DNA from: Erinaceus europaeus
Taxonomy: Eukaryota; Chordata; Mammalia; Eulipotyphla; Erinaceidae
Direction of reading: 5' to 3'
Length of the DNA: 64,000 bases
NCBI RefSeq assembly: GCF_950295315.1
Contig: NC_080177.1
Span: forward strand, 78,151,096-78,215,095
The translations under genes were made by a program, and so were the position numbers. The notes below the pieces were generated by a model, which worked only from the letters and a program-made list of their open reading frames with translations, searched no databases and had not been told where the DNA came from. Below are positions 30,221 to 40,262 of this stretch, in pieces. How positions within the stretch are numbered: position 1 is the stretch's first letter; each line of letters starts with the position of its first letter.

Positions 30221-30712
30221 TGAGGCCAGTGGATACTGTGGCATGATGGGACAAGGCCAGCAGACTCTGTGGCATGATGGGACAAGGCCAGCGGATACTG
30301 TGGCATGATGGGACAAGGCCAACGGACTCTGTGGCATGATGGGACAAGGCTAGTGGACTCTGGCATGATGGGACAAGGCCAGCAGACTCTGTGGCATGAT
30401 GGGACAAGGCTAGTGGACTCTGGCATGATGGGACAAGGTCAGCAGACTCTGTGGCATGATGGGACAAGGCCAGCGGACTCTGTGGCATGATGGGACAAGG
30501 CCAGCAGACTCTGTGGCATGATGGGACAAGGCTAGTGGACTCTGGCATGATGGGACAAGGCCAGCAGACTCTGTGGCATGATGGGACAAGGCCAGCAGAC
30601 TCTGTGGCATGATGGGACAAGGCAGCAGACTCTGGCATGATGGGATAAGGCCAGCAGACTCTGTGGCATGATGGGATAAGGCTAGTGGACTCTGGCATGA
30701 TGGGATGCCTGG
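30221..30712. repeat. 31/29-bp minisatellite, about 16 units
   Basis: Units begin TGGCATGATGGGACAAGGC and end GACTCTG. Unit starts fall at 30239, 30270, 30301, 30332, 30361, 30392, 30421, 30452, 30483, 30514, 30543, 30574, 30605, 30633, 30664 and 30693. Most are 31 bp; those with CTAGTGGACTC are 29 bp, producing 60-bp dimers. Open frames across it on the minus strand are artefacts. Confidence 0.97.
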
Positions 30713-31633
30713 TACCTGCCTTCATTCACTGCTGCTGCTACCAAGAGGACTAGGCAGAGAAGCCTGCTTCATGCCTGCCTGGGCTCTGCCCTGTCCCAGT
30801 GGAAGAGACCCTGAAAGCCCTTCAGACTACAACGTTTGGGTTGCAGGAGGCTGGTGCTCTTGTCTCCCTGCTGGTCCTGCACACTCTGTCAGGTGGGAGG
30901 TGACAGACCTGGCCACTCTGCTCTTCTGAGGCCCTCCTGTCACCGTGGGTGTGTGGACTTGCCTCCCCAGCTCACGCTTCTGTGCTTCTAAGCTGGCATT
31001 CCAAACTCCAGATCTTCCAAACACCAGACCCCTATGTTATTTTTAACTGTCCAAAGTGTTTTCCACGTGGTGTAATTGATGGGACTCGATCGGCCAGTCA
31101 GAGCACCTAAACCTCGGCTTGTTTGGTATCCCTTGACTATGCATGTGCGTGGTGATCAGAATAACAGCCCAGGTTCAGAATCTTCCTCGCCTTGCCTAAC
31201 CCCACCTTTTGCTCCCAAGCCACTCTGGGGATGAAAACTCCCCCACACAGATAACCTGAGTTCTCCTGTTTCTGTGGCTCCAGATAGCGGGGGAGGAAGA
31301 TCATTTCAGTTTGTGACCTTCTCCTCCCTCTGTCCCTCCCAGCCCTGATAGGGAGAGACAAAGGGACATTTTCAGAGAGATAATAGGGAGGCTGGCACTC
31401 GCTCTCTCCTGGTCCTCTTCCCAGCCCCCCCCCCCCCCCCCCGCATTCCCTGAGGAGTAAGTCACATCCTCACTCACCCTTGTGGGACAGTCCCAGACAG
31501 ATATTTAGCAGAGTCCGAGATCTTAGGGCGTCCTGACTGCCATCTTTGTGAGAATAAAGGAGATTTGTGGTTGTTTGTCCAGGAGGAAGTGTGCTTACTC
31601 AGTGCTGGTTGTCATGCCCCTCATCAGTTTCTT
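30713..31633. other. Unique intron DNA
   Basis: No exon or transposon recognised; a C18 run lies at 31424-31441. Confidence 0.45.
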
Positions 31634-31817
31634 ACAGTTTATTTATTGGATAGAGAGAGAGAAGGGAGGGGGAGATAGAAAGGGAGAGAGACGCCTGCAG
31701 CCCTGCTTTACCACTCGTGAAGCTTCCTCCCTGCAGGTGGGGGCTGGGGGCTTGAACTTGGTCCTTGTGCATAGGAGCATTTGTGCTTACCGGGTGAACC
31801 ACTACCACCTGCCCCCA
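31634..31817 (-). mobile_element. SINE-B, minus
   Basis: TTTATTTATTGGATAGAGAG, CAGCCCTGCTTTACCACTCG, head ending CACTACCACCTGCCCCC; followed by a short (CAT)n. Confidence 0.9.
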
Positions 31818-31929
31818 TGTCATCATCATCATCATCAGTTCGGCACAGACCTCACCTCTCTTCTTCACTCCCGCGTCTCCCCAGGTGACCGTTCTGTTGG
31901 CATTGACCATCAGTGCAGCAAGTGCTATG

Positions 31930-32090
31930 CCCAGCTTCACTGGTGAGCAAAACTGATATGGACTCTGCCTTTGCAGAGTGTGTGGTCTGCTGGGGGAAAC
32001 AGATGTTAGTCATATATGAAAGCAAAGGTGGGACTGGGGCTGAATTGGAAAGTCTGGGAAGATAGAGGAAGGCAGGAGGAAGTGACACCC
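31930..32090. mobile_element. L2-type fossil
   Basis: GTGAGCAAAACTGATATGGA and GTGGTCTGCTGGGGGAAACA resemble the widespread old LINE segment also seen at 43295. Confidence 0.4.
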
Positions 32091-32093
32091 TTT

Positions 32094-32257
32094 CTCTTTT
32101 TCTTTTCTTTTCTTTTCTTTTCTTTCCCTATCACTCTTTCTTTCTATTTTGACACAGAAAGGAAAAGAGAAAGAGATAGACACCTCATTACAAAAGCTTC
32201 CCTCAGTGTGGGCTTGTGCCCACCTTGTACAATGGCAAGGCAGCATACTATTAACAT
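32094..32257 (-). mobile_element. SINE-F remnant, minus, with (TTTTC)n tail
   Basis: (TTTTC)5 tail, GACACAGAAAGGAAAAGAGA, AAGCTTCCCTCAGTGTGGGC; similar to 41768 and to the plus copy at 55180. Confidence 0.6.
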
Positions 32258-32467
32258 TTTATTTATTTACTTATTTATTATTGGACAGAGACAGAGAGAA
32301 ATTGAGAGGGAAGAGGAGGCAGTGAGGGAAAGAGACAGAGAGACACCTGCAGCCCTGCTTCATCACTCGTTAAGCTTCCCTCCTGCAGGTGGGGACCAGG
32401 GACTTGAACCTGGGTCCTTGCACACTGTAGTGTGCTCACTTAACCAGGTGCTCCACAGCCTGGCCCC
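32258..32467 (-). mobile_element. SINE-B, minus
   Basis: TTATTTACTTATTTATTATT tail; head ending CTCCACAGCCTGGCCCCC. Confidence 0.92.
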
Positions 32468-32469
32468 CA

Positions 32470-32610
32470 CACTATTATTATTATTTTCTTTATTCGGAGA
32501 TTAATGGTTTACAGTCAAGAGTGAAATACAGTAGTTGTCTCATGTGTAACATTTCTCAGTTTTCCAGCTAACAGTCTAACCACCCATGTAGGTCTTCCTC
32601 CATCAGCTAT
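32470..32610 (-). mobile_element. Probable second L1 3'-end family, minus
   Basis: GGAGATTAATGGTTTACAGT and TAACATTTCTCAGTTTTCCA look like an interspersed LINE 3' end different from L1-E. Only one copy in the window. Confidence 0.45.
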
Positions 32611-33319
32611 TCCAGTGAGCTCTTTTCTGGCCCTAGAGACATTTTGTTTGAGGCAGGGGCAACAGCTTGTGCAGGGGTGCTGTGGCATGTCGGAGGAAAC
32701 AGGAAAGGTGCAAGTGTGGTTCATCGTCTGTGAGAGTGGGCAGGGCCAGCCGGAGCACGCCGGGCATTGCTGGTTTGCTTTCCCTGAGATCAGTGAGTAG
32801 AAGTGCTAGAAGGTTGCAGTTAGGAAATGATTTGATCCAATTTGTGTTCTAGACAATTCCTCATGGCTACCAAGAGATTAAGTGCTCAGGCCTGGGGAAG
32901 GTTGGATGAGTGAGTTCAAAGCAAGCTTTATTTTCTCCCCTCTTCTGCATAAAATGTATAAATAAAAACAACAGGAGATATCAGCGTGTATGTGAAGGAC
33001 GAAGTGTTAGCTGCACAAGGTTGTGACAAGTGAGTTTTTCTCTTAATGGCTTGCTTATCATTCCTAGTTCCCATTTGGTAGCTTAAAGAAACGGACACCC
33101 ACCGCCATCCTTGGATTGTTTGATGCTGTGGCTGACGGGCTTTCCCCTCAAGGAAAGTATAGAAACAGTTGGCCTCTCTCTGCTGTGCCCCCATCTCCCT
33201 CTGTATTTTAGTTTGCTACAAATATCTTGCAAGCAGTTTCCCTGAAAGCATTTTGGCCAGAGAACTAAATGGCTACAAGGCAATTTTGTTACAAAAGAGA
33301 AAAAAGATAGGAACAGAAA
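32611..33319. other. Unique intron DNA
   Basis: Possibly an L2-like stretch at 32640-32800; no exon recognised. Confidence 0.35.
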
Positions 33320-33460
33320 AAGGGTGGGTGGGTGAGTGAGAGAGAGAGAGAATAATATTTACATAAACAGAGTCTCATGCCTGAGACTCTGGTCTACACT
33401 AACACAAGCCAGAGCCTAGCAGGGTTCCTGTAAGAGAAAAAAAGATAACTAAATAAAAGG
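33320..33460 (+). mobile_element. SINE-D remnant, plus
   Basis: GAATAATATTTACATAAACA, TCTCATGCCTGAGACTCTGG, ACAAGCCAGAGCCTAGCAG, tail AACTAAATAAAAGG. Confidence 0.65.
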
Positions 33461-33722
33461 ACAGCAAAAAGGGTACAATGGCAACACTTCTGCTGCTTAA
33501 CTAACCAGAATGAATAGCAAATTTATTAAAATTAGCAAAATAGTTAAAAGATAACATATTCACATATTAACAATATACCTAAATTGGAATAGCTTATAAA
33601 CCCCGCCTCCAATATTTGAATATGTTTAAAAATGCGTATAGGCGCATGATAATACTGCCCAGAACTCATTTCCTTTTGTGACTAAGACCTAAGCACATGT
33701 CCCCCAAGTCTTCTGCTCCTTC
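33461..33722. other. Unique intron DNA
   Basis: Nothing recognised. Confidence 0.35.
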
Positions 33723-33736
33723 ATAGTATAAGACTT

Positions 33737-33957
33737 TTTATTTGTATTTATTTAATTTATTTAATTAATTTTTTTTTGAGAGGAGAGTCCTATCTTTTTA
33801 AAAAAATTTTTTAAAGTTTTTTTTTTTAAAAAACTTATTTATGAGAAAGATAGGAGGAGAGAGAGAGAAACAGACATCACTCTGGCACATGTGCTATGGA
33901 ACTCAGTACCTCATGCTTGAGAGTCCAAAGCTTTACCACTGCACCACCTCCCGGACT
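33737..33957 (-). mobile_element. SINE-C, minus, with long T-rich tail and TSD
   Basis: Perfect 14-bp TSD ATAGTATAAGACTT at 33723-33736 and 33958-33971. The tail side is composite and contains GAGAGGAGAGTCCTATC. Confidence 0.92.
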
Positions 33958-34035
33958 ATAGTATAAGACTTAAAAACATTTTTTTTTAAAATTTATTGTT
34001 GTTAAAGAGTTCAGTGCTCAGAATTACTGGAAATG

Positions 34036-34093
34036 TCCGCCCTTGTGCTTTGCGCCACGTGCGCTTAAGCCGCGGCGCCACCTCCCGACTCCC
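34036..34093 (-). mobile_element. SINE-A head fragment, minus
   Basis: Only the head remains: CCTTGTGCTTTGCGCCACGTG to CCTCCCGACTCCC. Confidence 0.8.
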
Positions 34094-34167
34094 CCACTGT
34101 TCTCCCTTTTAAGGCATCTTTGCTTTATGGCCAGTCAGATACACGGCAAGCCTGAAGGGTAGAATCC

Positions 34168-34448
34168 GGGGGTCGGGCGGTAGCGCAGCGGGTTAAGCGC
34201 ATGTGGCACAAAGCACAAAGACCGGCATAAGGATCCCAGTTCGAGCCCCCGGCTCCCCACCGGCAGGGGAGTCGCTTCACTAGGCGGTGAAGCAGGTCTG
34301 CAGGTGTCTGTCTTTCTCTCCCCCTCTCTGTCTTCCCCTCCTCTCTCTATTTCTCTCTGTCCTATCCAACAACGAACAACATCAACAACAACAATAACCA
34401 CAACAAGGCTACAACAACAAGGCCAACAAAAAGGAAAAAAAAAAAAAA
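34168..34448 (+). mobile_element. SINE-A, plus, intact with TSD, near consensus
   Basis: TSD GGGTAGAATCC at 34157-34167 and 34449-34459; GGTAGCGCAGCGGGTTAAGC head and complete body; poly-A tail. Confidence 0.96.
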
Positions 34449-34474
34449 GGGTAGAATCCTGGATCCCACCGTGG

Positions 34475-34555
34475 ATCCGCTGGACCGGAATCTCAGGGTC
34501 TGATCCACCACACCTGGGCCTTCTACAGCTTGAGAATCACTGTCCTTCGCAGCCT
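34475..34555. mobile_element. Possible MER5-like (hAT) remnant
   Basis: GATCCACCACACCTGG and CTTGAGAATCACTG recall a MER5A-type element; weak. Confidence 0.3.
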
Positions 34556-34960
34556 CACACGAGCAGCAACACACGCAGTGATGCTCTGAGGATGTTAGGG
34601 GTTTGAGGGCCACTGCATGCTTTCCAGGCATAGATGGTCTTCGCTAGTCCTCACACGAGTGTGTTGGCAGATACTGGCTTTGGTAGCTTCCATTCCTTGT
34701 TGACAGGGTTACAAAGTGATGGCTTGTCTAGGAGCAGGGGGCTCACAGCCAGATGTCTAGCACTGACCCTTGCCCCCCGTACCACTTTTCTCTCATGTGC
34801 AAGGTTTAAAAGTATTGCATTTTTACAACTTCCATATGTAATTTTTTTCTTTCTTCACTCAGTGCAGTGCCATTCAAGTCCTCCTATCTGCACATTGCTG
34901 CCAAATGACCTCATGGGCCTGCCTGTTTATTTCTTTCTTTATTTAGGAAGTTAGGGGAGG
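34556..34960. other. Unique intron DNA
   Basis: Nothing recognised. Confidence 0.4.
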
Positions 34961-34962
34961 GG

Positions 34963-35220
34963 GCATTAGGCAGTGGTTCACTTGGTTAAGCACACATATC
35001 ACGTGTGTAAGGACCGGGGTGGAGCTGGCTTACAGGTGTTTATCTTTATCTCTCCCTCTCTATCTCCCCTTCTCTCTTAATTTATCTCTGACCTGTCAAA
35101 TAAAAATAAAATAGAAAGAAAAAAACAAAGGAAAAAAAAGGCTTCTCAGAGCCATGGATTTGTAGTGCTGGCACTGAGCCCCAGAAAAAGCCCTGGAGGC
35201 AAAAACAAACAAAACAAATG
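34963..35220 (+). mobile_element. SINE-B long form, plus, internal deletion
   Basis: Head GCATTAGGCAGTGGTTCACT, shortened body, then the extension GAGCCATGGATTTGTAGTGC...CCCTGGAGGC seen in long forms. Confidence 0.8.
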
Positions 35221-35244
35221 AAGAAAGGAAGAAAGAGGATAGGG

Positions 35245-35518
35245 ACACACACCCACACACACGCACACGCGCGCACACACATACGCACACGCGCGCACAC
35301 ACACGCATACACACGCACGCACACACGTGTGCGCACACACTCACACGCACGCGCACACACATGCACATACACGCAAACACATGCACACACACGCACGCAC
35401 ACATGCACACACACACGCACACACATACGCACACACACATGCACACACAGGCACATACACGCACACACACACACATGCACACACACATGCACACACGCGC
35501 ACACACGCATACTCACTC
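35245..35518. repeat. Complex (CA)n/(CG)n/(CATG)n microsatellite, about 270 bp
   Basis: CA dinucleotides with GC, GT and AT substitutions (ACGCGCGCACAC, ACACATGCACAC) that keep an almost unbroken purine-pyrimidine alternation. Confidence 0.96.
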
Positions 35519-35619
35519 TTGCTCCTTTGGTATTGTCCTTGGTGCTCTCCTGTGCTGTAGGATCTTGAACCTAGGGCCATCTGCCCATGTATTATTTCCT
35601 GATCCCAAAATGTAGTTTA

Positions 35620-35834
35620 TCTTTTTTTAAAAAAATATATTTATATATTTATTACTGAGTAGAAAGAGAGAGAAGTTGAGGACGGTTCATAGGAGAAAGA
35701 CAGAGACTTCTGTAGCCCTGCTTCACCACTGGGTGAAGCTTTCCCCTTCAGGTTGGAGACCCAGGGGCTTGAACCCGGGTCCTTGCACACTGTAATGTGT
35801 GCACTTAACCAGGTATGCCACCTCCTGGGCCCCC
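35620..35834 (-). mobile_element. SINE-B, minus
   Basis: ATATTTATATATTTATTACT tail, head ending ATGCCACCTCCTGGGCCCC. Confidence 0.9.
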
Positions 35835-36889
35835 AAGATGTAGTTTACTTAGAAAAGATTTAACTCCTTTCTGGGGTCTGTTGAGCTTCATTTTGAAAGT
35901 GGGTACCCAGTGAACACACAAACAAGTATAGTCAGGTGGGTTTATGGTTGTTGTCATAATAACTTTTAGTATGAGAGATATCATACTCTACTAAATAGAG
36001 TTGCTTCATTGTATGTTACATGCATTTATCATTGTATGTTACATGCATTTATATTACCACCTAGTCAGACACAGGGCTGAGGGGCATCTTCTACAACTGC
36101 TCAGATTCTGTGTTGTATACTTGCATTTTTACTTAGCGAATGCCTGATGAAAGAATGGGCCAGAGGGACAGAGAAGTTTTCTTAATGTACCTACGCATAA
36201 GCTACCCAGCTAAGGATCAGAGAGGGAGAAAGCCCTCTGGTTGTTCCTAGAAAGAGCTAGTGTTTGCCCTTCTAGTCCCAGAAAGAACCTTAGAGACCAC
36301 TGGTAGTCTCCCTTCCTGTTTAAACCAGGTGTGAGAGTTTCGGAAATAATCCTCAGGCACCACACAGCTAGTAAGGCGGACGTTCCTGCCTTGTTTCCCT
36401 CACACACCAGAGAGTCTCGACATTTTTGCTTGGGAAGCAGAGTCCCTGTGAGAAACTGTCCAGAGAATCAGTGGCTGAAATACCAGTCTCTGGCCATCCA
36501 AACCTTTGCTTCCTCCTGTGAAAAAGGCCTTTGGTATGGTCTGGTAGTCACCTGGCCTCACCTGTTTTCAAAAGGGGGTCTGGGGTTAGCTGGTAGGTCA
36601 CACATTCAATTTCTCACAACTTTGTCTGCTCTAAAGTCTAACAGCTCAAAGGCAAAATATGGCAAAACAGTGAGTGCCAGAGACTTTCAGAGGAGACAGA
36701 AAGCAGGTTCACTGGCAACTTCATGGAGGTTCATAACGGGGTTTAGATAAACAGGTAGAAGTTGGAGGGGGGAGGCCTTCCCTTTAACAGGGGCACTCAT
36801 CTCAGCACAGCACATCAACAGGGGATTCTTTAGCCCCCTGAAGGGGAGGGCTCTGTACTCACACTGTGGGTGATATTAAGAAGCAGAGG
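35835..36889. other. Unique intron DNA with MIR-like patch
   Basis: ACCACACAGCTAGTAAGGCG (about 36358-36377) resembles a MIR core in minus orientation. A 23-bp unit starting CATTGTATGTTACATG is duplicated at 36007-36029 and 36030-36052. No exon recognised. Confidence 0.45.
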
Positions 36890-37132
36890 TGAAAGGATCC
36901 CAGTTTGAGCCCCTGGCTCCCACCTGCAGGGGAGTCGCTTCACAAGCGGTGAAGCAGGTCTGCGGGTGTCTATCTTTCTCTCCCCCTCTCTGTCTTCCCT
37001 TCCTCTATCAATTTCTCTGTCCTATCCAACCACAACAAAAACAACAACAATGGAGAAAAGATGGCCTCCAGGAGCAGTGGATTTATAGTGCAGGCAAAAA
37101 ATAACTCTGGAGGCAAAAAAAAAAAAAAAGAA
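36890..37132 (+). mobile_element. SINE-A long form, plus, 5'-truncated
   Basis: Starts at AAAGGATCCCAGTTTGAGCC; keeps the long-form extension (GGCCTCCAGGAGCAGTGG) and poly-A. Confidence 0.92.
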
Positions 37133-37276
37133 ACTTCCGTCTGGTTGAGGGACATGATAAGTTGAACCTGTGTATAAGTTCAAGATTATTAGACTGTGAA
37201 ATGAAAGTTGATTTTAAAGATAAGCCTGAAGAAAACTGTAATGGAAAGCTAGGGAGGGATCAATGCCAGGCTAGCA

Positions 37277-37744
37277 TGGGGGTGCCTCTTCCCAGGTGCG
37301 TACTCTCTGGGTTGGAGAGAACTCGACCGGAGCCAGCCTGGGCCGCTACTCACTCAGCGACGCGAGGGAGATGACTCAGGAACAGACTCATGGTAGTGAG
37401 GCAATTCAAAATTCTTTACTGATCAGAGAGCCCAGGCTTTTAAAGGTCGGACCGGAAGTGGCAATTTGGAAATGGAAATGGCTAGAAAAGGGGCGGAGAA
37501 AGGCAAAAGGTACTGGAAAGGTAGGAACTTCCTTAGCAACTGTTGTGAGGGTTTTAACTGGTAGGATTAATATTACCCTGGTGGCAGGGAGGGTCTTGAG
37601 GGTAGAAAGAAGATAGATCAAAGGAATGGAATGGGTGGGGATCTTTCAGGCAAAACAATGATTATGTAGATAATAAGTCTGATAAGACAAGAGGATGGAT
37701 GTCCCCTCAAGTCAAGCCCTACCAAGCTCAACCACATCCTCACA
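37277..37744 (-). mobile_element. Probable endogenous retrovirus LTR, minus
   Basis: Plus-strand ends are TG (37277) and CA (37744), the LTR terminal bases. On the minus strand a TATA-like CTTTAAAAG (37437-37446) is closely followed by the poly-A signal AGTAAA (37415-37420), an arrangement with a very short R region as in class II (beta-like) LTRs. No matching target duplication flanks it: CTAGCA at left, ATTTCC at right. Unique within the window. Confidence 0.5.
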
Positions 37745-37930
37745 ATTTCCTGATGGATCAAAGCAGAACACAGTAACAGTGTTAATGGCCATATACCTAG
37801 CGTCAACAACTGTGACATGATACACCAGTCTTTTAACTGTAGTCATGCCCATTCTCTTAAAACACCTACGCTCTGCAGCTCTGTGGCTCTGCTCTGTGCT
37901 TCTTACACATGGACTCATATACTCCCTCTA
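37745..37930 (-). mobile_element. Possible ERV internal remnant next to the LTR
   Basis: An open minus-strand stretch (37712-37918) runs into the LTR edge and has protein-like composition, but I recognise no retroviral domain. Called only from its position. Confidence 0.25.
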
Positions 37931-38044
37931 GGAAAGAGGCCGTGTTCACGATTTGATCTGATCTTCTAATGTGATGGTGGCAAATGAGCCAAGGGTCTTG
38001 CCAAAACTGTGATACTGCTGAGCTGCCACCCTGGACCAATCTTT

Positions 38045-38065
38045 ACATTATGGGGGAGAGAGAGG

Positions 38066-38097
<32 letters not shown>

Positions 38098-38204
38098 GAT
38101 CAAAGCACCACTGCACCATCAATGAAGTTCTCCCAGTACTGTCCATGAGGCCTCCCTGTGGTGCTGGAGACTGACCCTAAGGCAACTGAGCTGCCTCCTT
38201 AATC
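38045..38204 (-). mobile_element. SINE-F-like remnant, minus, with (GA)n
   Basis: (GA)n at 38053-38098, then GGTGCTGGAGACTGACCCTA and a decayed tRNA-like end. Confidence 0.5.
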
Positions 38205-38300
38205 CCACTACAACTATTCTGTGGATGGGATACTGAAGATCTCAGTAACTTGCCCAAGACCCCGAGGCGTGGACTTGGGCCTGTCCATCCAAATGAGCTT
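38205..38300 (-). mobile_element. MIR, minus
   Basis: GTAACTTGCCCAAGACCCCG and GTGGACTTGGGCCTGTCC fit the reverse MIR core. Confidence 0.6.
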
Positions 38301-39124
38301 GGATGAAAAAAGAAATGTTGTGAAGACCAGCCAGACTGGTTAACTGGGGCAGGGGTGGGACATCAGACTGGACAGGTAATAAAGCACCTGGGTATAAACA
38401 CCTGTGTGAAATGTGGCCCTGAGCCTGCAGGTGTGGGTGAGGAGTAGGTACCGCAGTGTGGAGATTGAAGGTGGTTCATTTGCAGTGTGGTTTGAGTGGA
38501 GAGACTGTGCATGGCAGAAACACAGACTAAGTGACTGGGGGCTGTGGTGGGGGAGGTGGCAGTGGAAATGTGTCTGGTCACCTCAAGTAATGAAAGCCCT
38601 CACAGCCCATCAAACGTAATTAAAATCAAATCAACATGCCAGCAGACCCATCTCATACCAAGTAGGGGTGGAGATTCCAAATCACGACTTGGGACATCAG
38701 TGCCGGTTTCAGTACAGCTGCAGGGTGGAAAACCTGTCAATAGATGACGTTTGTCAAATAAGCAAATGCTCCGTGTCCAGAGGCCTCCTCACACATTCAC
38801 GGTCTCAGCCCTTGGCGAGGTCCTCCGTGCCTCATGCAACCTCTTCCTTCTCTCTCTTTCTTTCCTCCAGTGCTTGTTCCAGAGTTTTGCCATTTACCTG
38901 AAAGGCATCTCCACTCGCTAACTCTCTGTGAATGATTTCACCCCAGTTTTGTTCAAGAAAATCCAAACCATGAAGCACAAACAACTTTCTTGTCATTCTT
39001 GCCCTCTGCCTTAGTGCGGCCAAAATCATTTCTTCTGGGGACTTCTTCTGCCAACCCAGTCCAGTATGGACTCGTTACTTCCCCATCACCCTGTTGCATG
39101 TCCACAATGCCAACCAATACCAGC
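38301..39124. other. Unique intron DNA with a protein-like minus-strand segment
   Basis: A minus-strand open frame (38832-39029, 65 codons) reads like a real protein tail: mixed hydrophobic and charged, with EQNWGEIIHREL and an E/K-rich end. I do not recognise the family. It could be a processed pseudogene piece or old repeat. The plus strand has a strong acceptor-like tract ending CAG at 38870, but the frame after DPF3 exon 1 would stop after nine codons. Confidence 0.4.
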
Positions 39125-39805
39125 AACTATATTTATTTATTTATTTGTTTATGACTTAATACTAGTTTATAAAACTACAAGATAGCAGGGGTACAGTTCC
39201 ACACTGTTCTCACCACCAGTGCTCTGAATCCCCAGTCCCTCCACTGGAGGCTACCACAGTTCTCTCAAGGCTGAAGATATGGGTTAACTGTTATTTATAC
39301 AGCTATCTCTATATTTGTATAGATTTGCCCATTTTCTTCAAGGTCCTGTCTTCTCTTCCTTTCCAAGTTTCACCTATACCTGTTACTAGACCCAAATGTC
39401 CCTCTTTATTTCCTCTTCTCTCTCTGGGTCCTGATGGAGTTGGAGTTTAGAGCCCTCTGGCCATCAGATGATAGGGAAGACCTCCTATCATTTCTCCCCT
39501 ACTGGGAGTATGGATAAAAATTTGTTAGATAAAGACAGAGAGAAATTGAGAGGCGAGAGGGTGATAGACACCTGCAGCCCTGCTTCACCACCTACAAAGC
39601 TTTCTCCCTGCAGGTGGGGACTGGGGGCTTGAACCCAGGTCCCTGTGCATTGTAGCATGTGTGATCAACCAGGTGTGCCACCACCTGGCCCCTGCATCAG
39701 AATTCTTTATGAGGTGCAGAAGGTGGGGGTTCTGGCTTCTGTAACCGCTGCTCCACTGGACATGGGTGTTGGCAGGCGGATCCATATTCCAGCTTGTACA
39801 GTACA
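39125..39805 (-). mobile_element. L1-E 3' part, minus, split by SINE-B
   Basis: T-rich start, then ACTACAAGATAGCAGGGGTA, CCCTACTGGGAGTATGGAT; resumes at 39694 with ATCAGAATTCTTTATGAGGT and GGACATGGGTGTTGGCAGG. Confidence 0.85.
39513..39693 (-). mobile_element. SINE-B, minus, nested in L1-E
   Basis: AAATTTGTTAGATAAAGACA to GTGTGCCACCACCTGGCCCC; shortened tail. Confidence 0.9.
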
Positions 39806-39908
39806 AGTTCCAGCTTGTACAGTTATTTATATATGTGTTCACCTGCTGTTTGCCAGCTCTTCCTCAGGTACGTTTCCTCACAGCACTGAGAGTCAAAAGC
39901 TTCTGCAG

Positions 39909-40192
39909 GGGAGTCGGGTGGTAGCGCAGCGGGTTAAGCGCAAAGCGCAAGGACAAGTGCCAAGGATCCCGGTTCAACCCCGGCTCCCCACCTGCAGGGA
40001 GGTCGCTTCACAGGCGGTGAAGCAGGTCTGCAGGTGTCTGTCTTCCTCTCCCCTTCTTTGTCTTCCTCTCCTCTCTCCATTTCTCACTGTCCTATCCAAC
40101 AACGACGACATCAATAACAACAACAATCATAACTACAACAATAATAATAATAAAAAAACAAGGGTAGCAAAAGCGAAAATAATAAGTAAATA
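39909..40192 (+). mobile_element. SINE-A, plus
   Basis: GGGGAGTCGGGTGGTAGCGC head with a small internal deletion (GGTTAAGCGCAAAGCGCAAG), full body and AATAATAATAAAAAAAC tail. Confidence 0.94.
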
Positions 40193-40262
40193 ATAGCTGG
40201 AGCTGTCTTTCCCACTGTATCTCTCTCTCTCATTGAAATAAAATAAATAAAACATAAAAACA
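40193..40262 (+). mobile_element. SINE 3'-tail fragment
   Basis: CTGTATCTCTCTCTCTCATT then AAATAAAATAAATAAAAC, like the 3' part of SINE-D. Confidence 0.5.

Noticed and set aside
30165..30725. 186-codon repeat protein on the minus strand; also looked like a CRISPR array
   Set aside because: The repeat unit is 31 or 29 bp with no unique spacers, so it is a minisatellite, not CRISPR. The frame shifts from unit to unit, which is incompatible with a selected protein.
38840..38931. Cryptic DPF3 exon after the acceptor-like tract ending at 38870
   Set aside because: Joined to exon 1 in phase it gives nine codons and a stop, and no convincing donor follows. The polypyrimidine tract alone is not enough.
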